A stretch of 64,000 bases of DNA from Mariniflexile sp. TRM1-10 (GCF_003425985.1 NZ_CP022985.1:3828001-3892000), one strand, 5' to 3'; positions 24,275-33,662 are shown, counted from the first letter of the stretch. The notes: a model not told the origin generated them from the letters alone. A program made the numbers and translations.

Positions 24275-24317
24275 ACAAAATACATGAATCATACGAAAAT
24301 CAAAATGATATATATCA
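24275..24317 (-). promoter_or_regulatory. FNR-like box, FMN-binding gene
   Basis: TGATATATATCA at 24306-24317 is a perfect palindrome. On the minus strand TATTTTG occurs near the expected -7 place but is one base short of TAnnTTTG. On the plus strand TACAATTG at 24341-24348 has the 33-bp spacing, but no gene follows it. Confidence 0.5.
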
Positions 24318-24440
24318 GTCATTGTTGTCCGATAAACATCTACAATTGACTGCTAACATAGTGATAAAGGCTTTTTAAAGAGATTATTGATCTGTTACCT
24401 TGCTTAATTTCTCGAAGGCTCTCTATTCTATTTTCTTTAT
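24318..24440 (+). repeat. Q-family dispersed repeat, copy 3
   Basis: It starts CATTGTTGTCCGATAAACAT immediately after the FNR-like box and ends in TTCTATTTTCTTT, running into the last codons of the THUMP-like methyltransferase. It is the most diverged of the five copies. Confidence 0.65.
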
Positions 24441-25640
24441 TCTATTTTCTTTTAACAAAGCAGTTACTTTTTGAGTTATTAACACCATATGGTTATCCTC
24501 CATATCGGTAGTAAAAAACAAATAGTTTTCGCCACCATCTTTAATATGGAGTTTTTTACGGAGTTGTTCAACCGTTTCAGGAAAGTTACGTGTCGTGATA
24601 TTAGCCTTTTTTATACCTAATTTTTTTAGGGCTTTTTTGTTATATGGTATAGCGTGTTCAATTTTAAAACACCTTCCGGGAAAATCAATTAAAGTATCAC
24701 TCGTGTACAAATGTGAATGTTTATGAAGTTTAAAAAGGTTTAATTGGGTAGAAATAGAATCGAAACCACCTGCCTTTAAAACAGCACTATTAGGTTCGTA
24801 TAAGTAGGTGAGAGGCTGACTGTAAGTCGAGGTTGTTGTTTTTTCATTTTCCATAGAAAAATTAAAAACGTCGTTATTATCTTTTTTAAGATTGATGGTT
24901 TTTATAAAAATACCTTCTGTAAATTCATCTTCCAAAACCCAAAGTAATTCTTTAACCTCATTATTTACTGCTACGACATGAATGGTTTTTACATGTTTTA
25001 ATTCATTGATACCAACCGAAAAATCGAGTAGGGGCGATGTTTTTATTAAAATGTTTTTTGAGTGCTTGAACAGTAGATTAATATGTTCAGGTACGTTGGG
25101 TAGGCAATCGTTTAGAAAAAAGACTTTTCCTTTACTATCGTGTCTCCGGGAAGGGTCTATATAAATCCAATCGAACGTTTTATTGCTGGTTTTTAAATAG
25201 CTCATCCCATCAACAGCGTGTGTTTTTATATTTTGAATAGCTAATTGCTTGTAATTGTGGGTTACTATTTTAGAAAGTTCTTTGTTGATTTCGCAATGTT
25301 CAACCGTTTTAAAAGCTTTTGAAAAATAATAACAATCTACCCCAAAACCGCCCGTTAAATCGATGATGGATGCTCCACTTATTAAACCCGATTTATACTG
25401 TGCTGTTATCTCCGATGAGGTTTGCTCAATGTTTAGTTTGTTGGGATAATAAATATTTTTGCTTTCAAACCAAGTGGGTAGTTTCTTTTCACTACGCTTT
25501 TTGGCTTCAATTTGTTCAATGATGGTTTTGATTTCAATATTGGGGAAGGTTATTCCTTTTAACAACAAAGAAACCATATCAGAATTTAAATTTTTATCTA
25601 TAAATTCTTGAATTTCAGTACTTAAAATAGCCGTATTCAA
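24423..25640 (-). CDS. THUMP-like class I SAM methyltransferase (PG_1098-like)
   Basis: A 405-residue protein found widely in Bacteroidota. The N-terminal 90 residues match the PG_1098 ferredoxin-like region. The SAM-binding core is IIDLTGGFGVDCYYFSKAF (about 94-112) with IYIDPSRR as motif IV (about 175), and the C-terminal THUMP-like domain ends with TTDMEDNHMVLITQ. It probably methylates RNA, but the target is unknown. It starts six bases downstream of the AI-2E transporter stop, so the two are co-transcribed. It marks the end of the FNR-box island. Confidence 0.85.
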   Translation of the reverse strand: MNTAILSTEIQEFIDKNLNSDMVSLLLKGITFPNIEIKTIIEQIEAKKRSEKKLPTWFESKNIYYPNKLNIEQTSSEITAQYKSGLISGASIIDLTGGFGVDCYYFSKAFKTVEHCEINKELSKIVTHNYKQLAIQNIKTHAVDGMSYLKTSNKTFDWIYIDPSRRHDSKGKVFFLNDCLPNVPEHINLLFKHSKNILIKTSPLLDFSVGINELKHVKTIHVVAVNNEVKELLWVLEDEFTEGIFIKTINLKKDNNDVFNFSMENEKTTTSTYSQPLTYLYEPNSAVLKAGGFDSISTQLNLFKLHKHSHLYTSDTLIDFPGRCFKIEHAIPYNKKALKKLGIKKANITTRNFPETVEQLRKKLHIKDGGENYLFFTTDMEDNHMVLITQKVTALLKENRIKKIE

Positions 25641-25646
25641 AAGGAG

Positions 25647-26735
25647 TTATAAATTTTTAGTCAGTTTTTTTACAATCTTATTTTCAGATAAAAATTCTTT
25701 CAAAATAACCTTAATGGCAGTATAGGTGGGTACAGCAAGTATTAAACCCATAACACCAAACAGAATACCTGCGATTAAAATCACCAAAAATATTTCTAGT
25801 GGATGGGATTTCATGCTTTTAGAGAATATAATTGGCTGACTGAAAAAATTATCGATCAGTTGCCCAATAATAAATACTACAAAGACCCAAAATGCTTTAG
25901 GCAAAATAACGTCGTTAAAACTTTCGCCAAGGTTACTGGTCATGGTAAGAGCCAACATTATAAAGGCACCAACTAATGGACCGACATATGGAACAAGATT
26001 TAATAAAGCGCATAAAAAGGCAATAAGGATGGCGTTTTCAACATCTATAATGAGCAATCCAATTGTATAAATAATGAATATGATTATGATTTGAAAAATA
26101 AGGCCAACAAAATATCTTGAGAGTAAATCTTTAATTTTTGTTGAAGAGTTTTTCCAACCTAATTCTTTATCGTCGGGTATAAAAGTAAGTACACCATTTT
26201 CAAACAAATGACTGTCTTTTAAAAAGAAGAAGGAAATAAACAATACCGAAAAAAAACCGATACTAAAACTCCCCAAACCACTTATAACCGAATTAAAAAA
26301 ATTGGGAATAAGTCCATAATCTATTTTTGATAGTAGATTTGATTCTTTTATGGATTGCTCTAAATCAATTTGATACACATTGAAATAATTTATGATTTCA
26401 ATGTACAGATTTTCAATATTATTTTGAAGCTGATTGATGTTTAGCAGCGATAGATTATGTCCTTGTTTTATTATTAAAGGAATAAATAAAGCCACTAAAC
26501 CAGTAAATAACCCAATAAGAATAGCCATAGCAACTATAACAGCCAAGGTGTTTTTAAATTTTAACCGACGTTCTAAAAAAAGCACTATGGGTCTGCCAAT
26601 TAACGAAACAACTACAGCAATGGCTATGTAGCCAATTACCGACTGAATTTCATATAAAAACCATAGTAGTAAAGCAATACCTAAAATAATGGCTACTGCT
26701 TTTAAAATACCGTTTGCAATTAATTTTGAATTCAA
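25647..26735 (-). CDS. AI-2E family transporter
   Basis: A 362-residue inner-membrane protein with about eight hydrophobic segments, paired at the N-terminus (residues 10-55), and the family's C-terminal block (ILIAGILFGVMGLILAVP, about 322-339). A central soluble stretch of about residues 85-150 is typical. Members export small molecules or act as sodium/proton antiporters; the substrate here cannot be inferred. It is followed directly by the THUMP-like gene. Confidence 0.88.
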   Translation of the reverse strand: MNSKLIANGILKAVAIILGIALLLWFLYEIQSVIGYIAIAVVVSLIGRPIVLFLERRLKFKNTLAVIVAMAILIGLFTGLVALFIPLIIKQGHNLSLLNINQLQNNIENLYIEIINYFNVYQIDLEQSIKESNLLSKIDYGLIPNFFNSVISGLGSFSIGFFSVLFISFFFLKDSHLFENGVLTFIPDDKELGWKNSSTKIKDLLSRYFVGLIFQIIIIFIIYTIGLLIIDVENAILIAFLCALLNLVPYVGPLVGAFIMLALTMTSNLGESFNDVILPKAFWVFVVFIIGQLIDNFFSQPIIFSKSMKSHPLEIFLVILIAGILFGVMGLILAVPTYTAIKVILKEFLSENKIVKKLTKNL

Positions 26736-26828
26736 TTGAAATAAATTATTGAGTAAATATAATAATATTATTTACTATCATTTCGAACAGTTACGATTTA
26801 AAGTCGTATTTCAAAATACTTTATAAAA

Positions 26829-26858
26829 AAAGAACCCCATAATATTATGGAGTTCTTT
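26829..26858 (-). terminator. Terminator of the nrt/porin operon
   Basis: AAAGAACCCCATAAT pairs with ATTATGGAGTTCTTT with a single mismatch. On the minus strand it is followed by TTTTTTATAA. It lies about 60 bp past the porin stop codon. Confidence 0.8.
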
Positions 26859-26916
26859 CGGATTTAAAACACTAACTCAAATTGATTAATAGCAGATAGC
26901 TTGTTTGTTTTGTTTA

Positions 26917-28173
26917 TTAGTTTAAAAACTTAGGTTTTATAACCAACATAGCCCAAGCCCAGTTTTGAGTATCTGATGCATCAGCTTCGGTTACGCCTTT
27001 TAGTTCATACATACCATCTGCAGCAAACATGTGCGAATAACCTAAGACCATATTATAACCTTTAAATTTCTTTGTAAATACTAAATCCAATTCGGTTCCT
27101 AAAGATTTTTCACCACTTGCCAGTTCTTGCTCGCCACTAAAATTAAGTGCTTTAATCAATAAGCTAGATGTTTCGCTTAATGTAAAGTTGGCACTTGCAT
27201 GAACATCAAACAAGCCAATTGAATTTGCATGATTTCCTACGTAGAAATAATCCATAAAACCATTGAATTTGTGGTTTGTTCCATATAATGGGAAGAACGC
27301 TTCATTTTTAGTAGATGTTGGATCGTTACCGCTTATAATTTCGATACCAGCACCAAGACCAACTTTAGGAGACGCTTTATAGCTAAAATCCAACCCTAAA
27401 AGGTAAGCTCCTTTTATTTGGTCGCCTGTTTGTAGAAAAGCGTTTGCAGCGACACCAAAACCATCTTTTTTATAATCAAGGTGCGTTCCCAAAGTTTGTA
27501 AACTATTTACACCGTCTGGTGTTACACCATCAGTTTCAAATTTTTGAAATCCATTGTTAAGTAATAATAAACTTCCTGAAAAATTCTCCCATGCTTGTTT
27601 TAAATATAGATATTGCATGGTTTTATAAGTAAAGAATCCCGTGGTGTTATAAGCCGTTCCTGTATTTATAAAACCTGTTGGGTTAGAGTAATCTTGACTA
27701 AATGCCAAGCCCAAATCGAGCATAAATTTTTCTTTTTTATATTTAATTAAGGCTGCATCGTGGTTACGCCCTTGTTGTGCCCAATCTAAACCTCCAAATA
27801 TGCGTTGGTCGTCATAAGAAATAACTTGTCGTCCTAATTTGGTAGAAAAACCTGAACCTAAACTAATATCAGCCCACGCTTCAAAAACAGCAAACGAGTT
27901 GTTTTGGTCGTACGGTAAAATTTGTCTGTTTTCACCCCAAACCATCACATCTTGAAGGCTTAAATAAAACTTATAAGCTTCGGTAGTAAAGCCTGCGTTT
28001 AACCTTGCTCGTGTAGAGATTCCAAAACCAGCATCGGCAGCATCTGGAATGATACTTCCAAAACCATGGCGGTACTCTGTTCGTGGTCTAAATTCACCAT
28101 CTAATGTAAATTGTGCTTGAGCAAATTGTAAGCAACCCAATAATAGTCCTAAAAATACGTATTGTCTTTTCAT
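26917..28173 (-). CDS. Alginate-export-type outer membrane porin
   Basis: A 418-residue outer membrane beta-barrel. It has a signal peptide ending AQAQFTLDG (cleavage near 20), opens with LDGEFRPRTEYRHGF, repeats short amphipathic strands, and has GRQVISYDDQRIFGGLDWAQQGR near 118-140, the hallmark of alginate_exp barrels. It is the last gene of the nitrate-transporter operon, 42 bp after the second ATPase. Its position suggests a porin for nitrate or nitrite entry rather than alginate export; that is inference from context only. Confidence 0.8.
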   Translation of the reverse strand: MKRQYVFLGLLLGCLQFAQAQFTLDGEFRPRTEYRHGFGSIIPDAADAGFGISTRARLNAGFTTEAYKFYLSLQDVMVWGENRQILPYDQNNSFAVFEAWADISLGSGFSTKLGRQVISYDDQRIFGGLDWAQQGRNHDAALIKYKKEKFMLDLGLAFSQDYSNPTGFINTGTAYNTTGFFTYKTMQYLYLKQAWENFSGSLLLLNNGFQKFETDGVTPDGVNSLQTLGTHLDYKKDGFGVAANAFLQTGDQIKGAYLLGLDFSYKASPKVGLGAGIEIISGNDPTSTKNEAFFPLYGTNHKFNGFMDYFYVGNHANSIGLFDVHASANFTLSETSSLLIKALNFSGEQELASGEKSLGTELDLVFTKKFKGYNMVLGYSHMFAADGMYELKGVTEADASDTQNWAWAMLVIKPKFLN

Positions 28174-28214
28174 TTTTTTTTGATTTTAATTTATAATTGT
28201 TTGGTTTAAGGTAT

Positions 28215-29045
28215 TTAATGTTCTAAAAAATCTATGAGATGTTTTCTGTATTTGTAATAATTATCATGTTCCAATACCGATTTTCGGGTTCTTGGGCGTT
28301 CAAAATCGATGTTTAAAATATCTCCAATTTTAGCCTTGGGGCCACTGGTCATCATCACCACGCGGTCTGCTAAGAAAATAGCTTCATCCACATCGTGGGT
28401 AATCATAACTGCAGTGATTTTTTCTTTATTCCAAATTTCTATTAGGATGTCTTGAAGCTCGCCTCTTGTTAAAGAATCTAACATTCCAAATGGTTCATCA
28501 AGCAGTAATACTTTTGGTTTGATAGCAAATGCTCTGGCAATACCAACACGTTGTTGCATGCCTTGGGATAGTTCTGAAGCTCTTTTATTAAAAGCATCTT
28601 CCAATCCTACTTTTTGCAAATAGTATTTAGCAATATCGTAGCGCTGGGCTTTGGTAGCGTCTGGAAATACCTGGTTAACACCTAGCAATACATTTTGAAG
28701 CGATGTCATCCAGGGCATTAAACTGGGCGATTGAAAAATAACGCCTCTATCGGGTCCAGGACCTTTAATATGGTGCCCTAAAACAGATATGTTACCGCCT
28801 GAAATAGCATTAAGTCCAGCAATCATAGAAAGCATGGTTGTTTTACCACAGCCAGAGTGCCCAATAATGGTGACAAACTCCTCTTTCATAATTTGAAGAT
28901 TCAAATCTTCCAACACAATGTAATCACCTTTGGGCGTTGGGTATACTTTCTTAAGGTTTTTCAAATCCAACATAACTCTGGAAGGGAACATGATACCGTT
29001 TTCGGTATCTATATCTCTATTGTAATCTATGGTATTTGTATTCAT
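28215..29045 (-). CDS. Nitrate/nitrite-type ABC transporter ATPase (2)
   Basis: A 276-residue ABC ATPase of the NrtD/SsuB/TauB group. Walker A is GHSGCGKTT, the signature LSQGMQQRVGIARA, Walker B VLLLDEPFGML, and the switch His is in ITHDVDEA. It lies 12 bp after the first ATPase, and the two would form the heterodimeric engine of the importer. Neither ATPase carries the extra substrate-binding domain seen in cyanobacterial NrtC. Confidence 0.85.
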   Translation of the reverse strand: MNTNTIDYNRDIDTENGIMFPSRVMLDLKNLKKVYPTPKGDYIVLEDLNLQIMKEEFVTIIGHSGCGKTTMLSMIAGLNAISGGNISVLGHHIKGPGPDRGVIFQSPSLMPWMTSLQNVLLGVNQVFPDATKAQRYDIAKYYLQKVGLEDAFNKRASELSQGMQQRVGIARAFAIKPKVLLLDEPFGMLDSLTRGELQDILIEIWNKEKITAVMITHDVDEAIFLADRVVMMTSGPKAKIGDILNIDFERPRTRKSVLEHDNYYKYRKHLIDFLEH

Positions 29046-29057
29046 TTGTTCTTTTGT

Positions 29058-29903
29058 TTAAAAGTATCCAGCAAAGTCTTTAGGGCTCAATTCTGGTAAC
29101 ATATATTCCTTTTGCGCTATGGATTTTCGTTCGTTTCCTATATCCATTAAATACTCAATAATGGCATTTCTTGTTTTTTTGAAATTAGGATTATCGTTCA
29201 TTTCCGTTTTGTCTCGTGGGCGATCAATATCAATTTTAAACTCAGGTCCCAACGTTGCATTGGGGCCTGGACGTAATGGAATAATGCGGTCTGCCATATA
29301 AATACCCTCATCTACATCATTGGTAATTAGCAGTGCGGTACGTTTTTCTTTACCCCAAATATTTAAAATCTCATCTTGTAAATTCCCACGAGTTAAGGCA
29401 TCTAAAGCACCAAGCGGTTCGTCCATGATAATCATTTCGGGTTTCATGGCTAAGGCACGTGCTACGGCAACGCGCTGGCGCATACCACCTGATAATTCTT
29501 TAGGACGTTTGTTGATGGCATGCGATAAGTTAACCATATCTACATATTCTGCCACAATACTGTTTATCTCCGTCTTGCTTTTTTTAGGAAACGCCTCCTT
29601 AACCGCCATATAAACATTCTGTCCAACGGTTAACCAAGGCAGTAATGAGTAATTCTGAAAAATAACCCCACGCTCATGGCTTGTTCCAACAACAGGTTCC
29701 CCCTTAAACAGTACTTCGCCGCTTGTAGGCTCTAAAAGGCCATTTATTAGGTTTACCAAGGTCGTTTTTCCGCTGCCGGTAAAACCCACAATAGCAACAA
29801 ATTCACCTTCTTCAATAGACAAATTAATGTTCGAAAGCACTTCGGTAGCGTTATCATCCTTACCGTAGGTTTTGTAAATATTATTTAATTCTAAGTATGC
29901 CAT
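29058..29903 (-). CDS. Nitrate/nitrite-type ABC transporter ATPase (1)
   Basis: A 281-residue ABC ATPase of the same group, with Walker A GFTGSGKTT, signature LSGGMRQRVAVARA, Walker B MIIMDEPLGALD and the switch in ITNDVDEG. At the switch position Asn replaces the usual His (ITNDVD), so one ATP site of the heterodimer may be degenerate. Position and order (binding protein, permease, two ATPases) match nrtABCD. Confidence 0.85.
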   Translation of the reverse strand: MAYLELNNIYKTYGKDDNATEVLSNINLSIEEGEFVAIVGFTGSGKTTLVNLINGLLEPTSGEVLFKGEPVVGTSHERGVIFQNYSLLPWLTVGQNVYMAVKEAFPKKSKTEINSIVAEYVDMVNLSHAINKRPKELSGGMRQRVAVARALAMKPEMIIMDEPLGALDALTRGNLQDEILNIWGKEKRTALLITNDVDEGIYMADRIIPLRPGPNATLGPEFKIDIDRPRDKTEMNDNPNFKKTRNAIIEYLMDIGNERKSIAQKEYMLPELSPKDFAGYF

Positions 29904-29923
29904 TTTGTTGTTTTCTGTTTATT

Positions 29924-30072
29924 TGTTGATTTGTTTGGTGTTGAGTTGGGCTTTACCCTTCGACTGTGCTCAGGGTGACCTAAAAGGGTACTGTTACAAT
30001 CACTAACACGCTCATCGTTTTATTTAATCCCTGGGACTTTGCCACTTTGTTACTCTGCAACTTTGCAACTCA
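29924..30072. repeat. REP-like segment between permease and ATPase genes
   Basis: CCCTTCGACTGTGCTCAGGG (29958-29977) is a REP-like unit of the TCGA-CTCAG type. Around it are simple arrays, GTTTATTTGTTGATTTGTTT on the left and repeats of (G)CAACTTTG on the right. The 170-bp gap is unusually large inside the operon. Confidence 0.45.
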
Positions 30073-31179
30073 TTAAATCCCATCATTTTTATTAAACGAA
30101 ATCATATTCTGAATGATTAGCATAATTCTGTCCAACAAAAATCCAATACCACCAATAACAAACATGGCAACAATGATTTTTGAATTGGAATCTATCGCTC
30201 CATTCTGGAATTCTTCCCAAACAAACGATCCTAAACCAGGGCTTTGTGCTAATAATTCAATGGCAATAAGTACCATCCAAGATACTGAAAGCGTAATTCT
30301 TAATCCAGTAAAAATTAATGGTAGCGCAGATGGCAATATCACTTTAAAAACTTTTTGAAATGTTCCCAATTTCAATACTTTAGCGACGTTTATATAATCT
30401 TTATCTACCGATGAAACTCCCATAGCAGTGTTTACCAAAGTTGCCCACATAGAACATAAACCAACACTAATGAACGAGATGATAAAGGCACTATCAGATT
30501 CAGAGTCCTTAGTTAATGTTTTTACAATCATAAAAACAAGTAATAGCCAAACTACGGGCGATACCGGTTTAAAAATTTGAATTAACCAGTTTACCGAACT
30601 TCTTAAGGTTTTACTAAGCCCTATGACGATCCCGATAGGAACTGCTATAAGCAATGCTAAAAGAAACCCTGCAAAAACGGTTTTTATACTAGTTAAGATC
30701 TGGTCAACAAACGATGGTCTTCCTGTATATGTTATAGGATCTTTGCCTTCTGCCAATCGTTTTGCGTTTAAAGCAGCTGTTTTTTCAATAAAAGCTTCCT
30801 TGTCGGCTTTAATAATATAATGGTCGTCCAATAAAGTTTTAAAAGAAGCCCAAACTTGAGCAGGAGATGGTAATGTGTTTGGTTGGCATTTTATAGCACC
30901 TGATGCTATACAAGCTCTCATGGCATCTGCTGCTTCCTGCCCTTGTTCGGTTAATGCTTTTTCTATTTTGTATTCAGCTTCTGTATTATACAGTGCTTTA
31001 GCTCCCATGTGCCATAATCCTATAAATAAGAGCATGGAAGCAAGAGGCACGACTACTTTTCGCAAGAAGTTTTTAAAATCTTCTTTCTCAATTTTCCCAG
31101 TAAATATTGATTTTATATTTTTTAAAAAATCCAATCCTACAAACTTGGTTATTCTATCTAATGTTATGCTTTGCTTCAT
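30073..31179 (-). CDS. Nitrate/nitrite-type ABC transporter permease
   Basis: A 368-residue inner-membrane permease. One membrane segment near 47-68 is followed by a loop of roughly 100 residues, then five or more segments from 160 on with the BPD permease EAA-like motif (NVAKVLKLGTFQKVFKVILPSALP). NrtB-type permeases are usually about 280 residues; the long loop between the first and second segments (with two Cys near 91 and 98) is typical of Bacteroidota nitrate transporters. It lies 23 bp after the binding protein gene. Confidence 0.85.
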   Translation of the reverse strand: MKQSITLDRITKFVGLDFLKNIKSIFTGKIEKEDFKNFLRKVVVPLASMLLFIGLWHMGAKALYNTEAEYKIEKALTEQGQEAADAMRACIASGAIKCQPNTLPSPAQVWASFKTLLDDHYIIKADKEAFIEKTAALNAKRLAEGKDPITYTGRPSFVDQILTSIKTVFAGFLLALLIAVPIGIVIGLSKTLRSSVNWLIQIFKPVSPVVWLLLVFMIVKTLTKDSESDSAFIISFISVGLCSMWATLVNTAMGVSSVDKDYINVAKVLKLGTFQKVFKVILPSALPLIFTGLRITLSVSWMVLIAIELLAQSPGLGSFVWEEFQNGAIDSNSKIIVAMFVIGGIGFLLDRIMLIIQNMISFNKNDGI

Positions 31180-31202
31180 GAGTACTAACTTTTTTGAAAA
31201 TT

Positions 31203-32588
31203 TTATTTTTTATCTTTATTTCCTATAGAGAAACTATTGATATATCCTATTGGGTCTTTAGCGTCATACTTAGTACCATCAATAAAATCGGTTGTTGCAG
31301 GTTTGTAACCATCTGTACTAGGTATATCGCTAGCAGGAATATTGCCTTCTGCTACCAATAAATCGGCTGCTTTTTTCCAGATATCAGGCCTGTAAATCTT
31401 TTTAATGGTTTCTGAATACCATCCTTCTGGTTTCGCATCAGGAATTTGACCCCATCTGCGCATTTGGGTTAAGAACCAAATACCATCAGAGTAAAAAGGA
31501 TAGGTTGCATTATACTTGTAGAACACGTTAAAGTCTGGCATATCACGTTTATCACCTTTTTCAAATTCAAAAGTACCCGTCATGGAATTTGCTAAAACCA
31601 CTTCGTCTGCACCCACATATTGAGGCATTGATAATATTTTAACTGCTTCAGCTCTGTTTCCTGGTTCGTCTAACCATTTACCTGCACGAATTAAAGCTTT
31701 GGTAACTGCTATGGCAGTATTTGGGTTTTCGTCAACAAACTTTTTTGTCATTACAAATACTTTCTCTGGGTTATTTTTCCAGATGTCGTAGTTGGTTACA
31801 ACCGGCACACCAATACCTTTAAAAACAGCTTGTTGATTCCATGGCTCACCTACACAATATCCATAAATAGTACCTGCTTCCAAGGTTGCTGGCATTTGTG
31901 GTGGTGGCGTAACAGATAGTAACACATCGGCACCAATTTGTCCTTGTACATTATCGGCAGTGTACATGCCAGGGTTGATTCCAGCGGCAGCTAACCAATA
32001 TCTGATTTCGTAATTGTGTGTAGACACTGGGAATACCATGCCCATTTTAAAGGCATTTCCTTTGTTTTTATATTCTGTAATTACAGGTTTTAAAGCATCT
32101 GCTTTTATAGGATGAATTGGTTTTCCATCGGCATCTTTTGGTACATTTGGCTTCATTTTAGCCCAAACATCATTTGATACGGTAATACCATTTCCATTTA
32201 AATCCATAGAATAGGAGGTAACCAACTCTGCTTGTCTGCCAAAGCCTGCACCAGCTGCAATGGGTTGACCCGCTAACATGTGAGCCCCGTCTAATTGCCC
32301 ATCAATAACACGGTCTAGAATATTTTTCCAGTTTGATTGTGCTTCAACAGATACAAATAATCCTTCATCTTCAAAGTATCCTTTTTCTTTCGCAATGGCT
32401 AAAGGTGCCATGTCGGTTAATTTGATAAAACCAAAAGTTAATTGTGGTTTTTCAATATCTAATGTTTTTGTTTTAGAAGCTTCGGCAGTAACTTCTTCGG
32501 TTGATGCCTTTTTTTCTTTTCCACCACAGGCGCATAGTAGCAATCCAAGTGATAAGACCCATGTTGATTTTGTTAATAGTGATTTCAT
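31203..32588 (-). CDS. Nitrate-binding lipoprotein, NrtA/CmpA family
   Basis: A 461-residue substrate-binding protein with an export signal and a lipobox ending LLLCAC, so it is lipid-anchored in the periplasm. The region [20 protein letters not shown] is the start of the NMT1/NrtA fold. Features such as [17 protein letters not shown] and [13 protein letters not shown] are diagnostic of the nitrate/bicarbonate group (NrtA, CmpA) rather than the taurine/sulfonate group. Nitrate is the likely ligand given the molybdopterin, NO reductase and globin genes nearby. It is the first gene of the operon. Confidence 0.88.
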   Translation of the reverse strand: MKSLLTKSTWVLSLGLLLCACGGKEKKASTEEVTAEASKTKTLDIEKPQLTFGFIKLTDMAPLAIAKEKGYFEDEGLFVSVEAQSNWKNILDRVIDGQLDGAHMLAGQPIAAGAGFGRQAELVTSYSMDLNGNGITVSNDVWAKMKPNVPKDADGKPIHPIKADALKPVITEYKNKGNAFKMGMVFPVSTHNYEIRYWLAAAGINPGMYTADNVQGQIGADVLLSVTPPPQMPATLEAGTIYGYCVGEPWNQQAVFKGIGVPVVTNYDIWKNNPEKVFVMTKKFVDENPNTAIAVTKALIRAGKWLDEPGNRAEAVKILSMPQYVGADEVVLANSMTGTFEFEKGDKRDMPDFNVFYKYNATYPFYSDGIWFLTQMRRWGQIPDAKPEGWYSETIKKIYRPDIWKKAADLLVAEGNIPASDIPSTDGYKPATTDFIDGTKYDAKDPIGYINSFSIGNKDKK

Positions 32589-32612
32589 AGTATCTAGTTT
32601 TAATATTTTTAA

Positions 32613-32680
32613 TAAGTATTAGTACTTAATTACAAGGCAAATATATAAGTAGTATTGTTTTTATTCAATGACATACAACA
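32613..32680 (-). promoter_or_regulatory. nrtA promoter region with TAAGTA-N4-TACTTA
   Basis: On the minus strand a perfect -7 element TATATTTG lies at 32638-32645. A 16-bp palindrome TAAGTATTAGTACTTA lies at 32613-32628, just downstream of the expected transcription start, a position suited to a repressor. A weaker Crp/Fnr-like site TGACATACAACA (32669-32680) lies 33 bp upstream of the -7 centre. The same TAAGTA-N4-TACTTA palindrome overlaps the promoter of the Crp/Fnr gene. Confidence 0.5.
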
Positions 32681-32799
32681 TGTAACAATAACCTTTTATG
32701 CATGTATAAAAGACTTAAATAACATGTGAAAAACTGCTATAATACAGGTTTGTGGTTTAATTTATTGAAAAATAGTTAGTTGTGATTTATTAATTAGAG

Positions 32800-32833
32800 A
32801 AACGGCTTTACGTATTAATACGTAAAGCCGTTT
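32800..32833. terminator. Perfect 34-bp palindrome, likely terminator
   Basis: A fully symmetric 34-bp sequence (AAACGGCTTTACGTATT and its complement) lies about 100 bp past the pentaheme cytochrome stop. It lacks a loop and a long T-run, so it may act as a cruciform or binding site as well. The rest of 32834-32934 shows nothing further. Confidence 0.55.
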
Positions 32834-32934
32834 ACTTGGTTATTAGATTGGTTAAGTAATTTAGGTTGTAAGCATGTAGAGTAAGTTTATTTGGGATTTT
32901 AAAGAATACAAATAGACTATTAATATAAAGGGCG

Positions 32935-33651
32935 TTATTTGTTATTCATTTTTTTTACCCACTCCAATTGTGTTAATCCAATATATTTTTTGTCATTACC
33001 GTAAGGGTCGGCACCTCCTTTTAAATAAGCTTTAATTAGCTTCATAGGAATGGTATCTTTTAGCCTAATGGGCACTTCATAGGTATGGTTTCCATGAAAA
33101 TCATGGCATTCAATACAGGTAAACCATTGTTCATTGGCAATAAGTGTTTTATGTGAGACGTCTAAAGGATCATCTTCAACTTCTAAATCTTGATGACAGT
33201 TCATACAATAGTTCATGCTTACCGAAGCTATAGTTATGCGTTCGCCTTTATGTTCGGTATGGCACGTAATGCATGTTGTAGCATCTATTTGTTTGATAGC
33301 ATCGCTAAATCGAGGTTCTGTAAATCGATGTGTTGGATGTCTGTCGTTAGGTCTATCATGACAACTCAAACAGTTATCAGTTGTTACATCACTGGTTCCA
33401 AAATCAGCACCATTCTTGCGCATACCAACAGCATGCTCTATATTGGATTGCATTTGTTGCATCAGATTTCCTTTCGCATCTGCATGACATGCTATGCACG
33501 AAACATCTGCATGACCAGAATTCATTGGGCCTAAGGAAATATATGCTTCAGAAGATTCTAAGCTTAGAAATATAAACAGAAGGCCTCCTATAGTTAGACC
33601 TGTAATTCCACCAATAAATTGCCTCTTTCTTAATGGACTTACTTTAATCAT
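32935..33651 (-). CDS. Pentaheme cytochrome c
   Basis: A 238-residue membrane-anchored multiheme protein. Five CxxCH motifs are present (CIACH, CLSCH, CITCH, CMNCH, CIECH), preceded by one N-terminal hydrophobic segment (IGGLLFIFLSLES) with basic residues before it, as in NapC/NrfH-like or cytochrome c3-like anchors. The frame runs up to 33708, but I chose ATG at 33651, 12 bp after the stop of the reductase gene, giving MIKVSPLRKR. With the two upstream genes it would carry electrons from the cytoplasm to the periplasm. The terminal acceptor is not evident. Confidence 0.85.
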   Translation of the reverse strand: MIKVSPLRKRQFIGGITGLTIGGLLFIFLSLESSEAYISLGPMNSGHADVSCIACHADAKGNLMQQMQSNIEHAVGMRKNGADFGTSDVTTDNCLSCHDRPNDRHPTHRFTEPRFSDAIKQIDATTCITCHTEHKGERITIASVSMNYCMNCHQDLEVEDDPLDVSHKTLIANEQWFTCIECHDFHGNHTYEVPIRLKDTIPMKLIKAYLKGGADPYGNDKKYIGLTQLEWVKKMNNK

Positions 33652-33662
33652 AATAATTTGAA

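Noticed and set aside
26917..32588. Taurine or sulfonate ABC transporter
   Set aside because: The binding protein has NrtA/CmpA-type features and a long family length, and the neighbours concern nitrate, NO and molybdenum; no sulfonate dioxygenase or monooxygenase is present.
33190..33575. Plus-strand frames over the pentaheme cytochrome gene
   Set aside because: They are antisense shadows of a gene with five clear CxxCH motifs.
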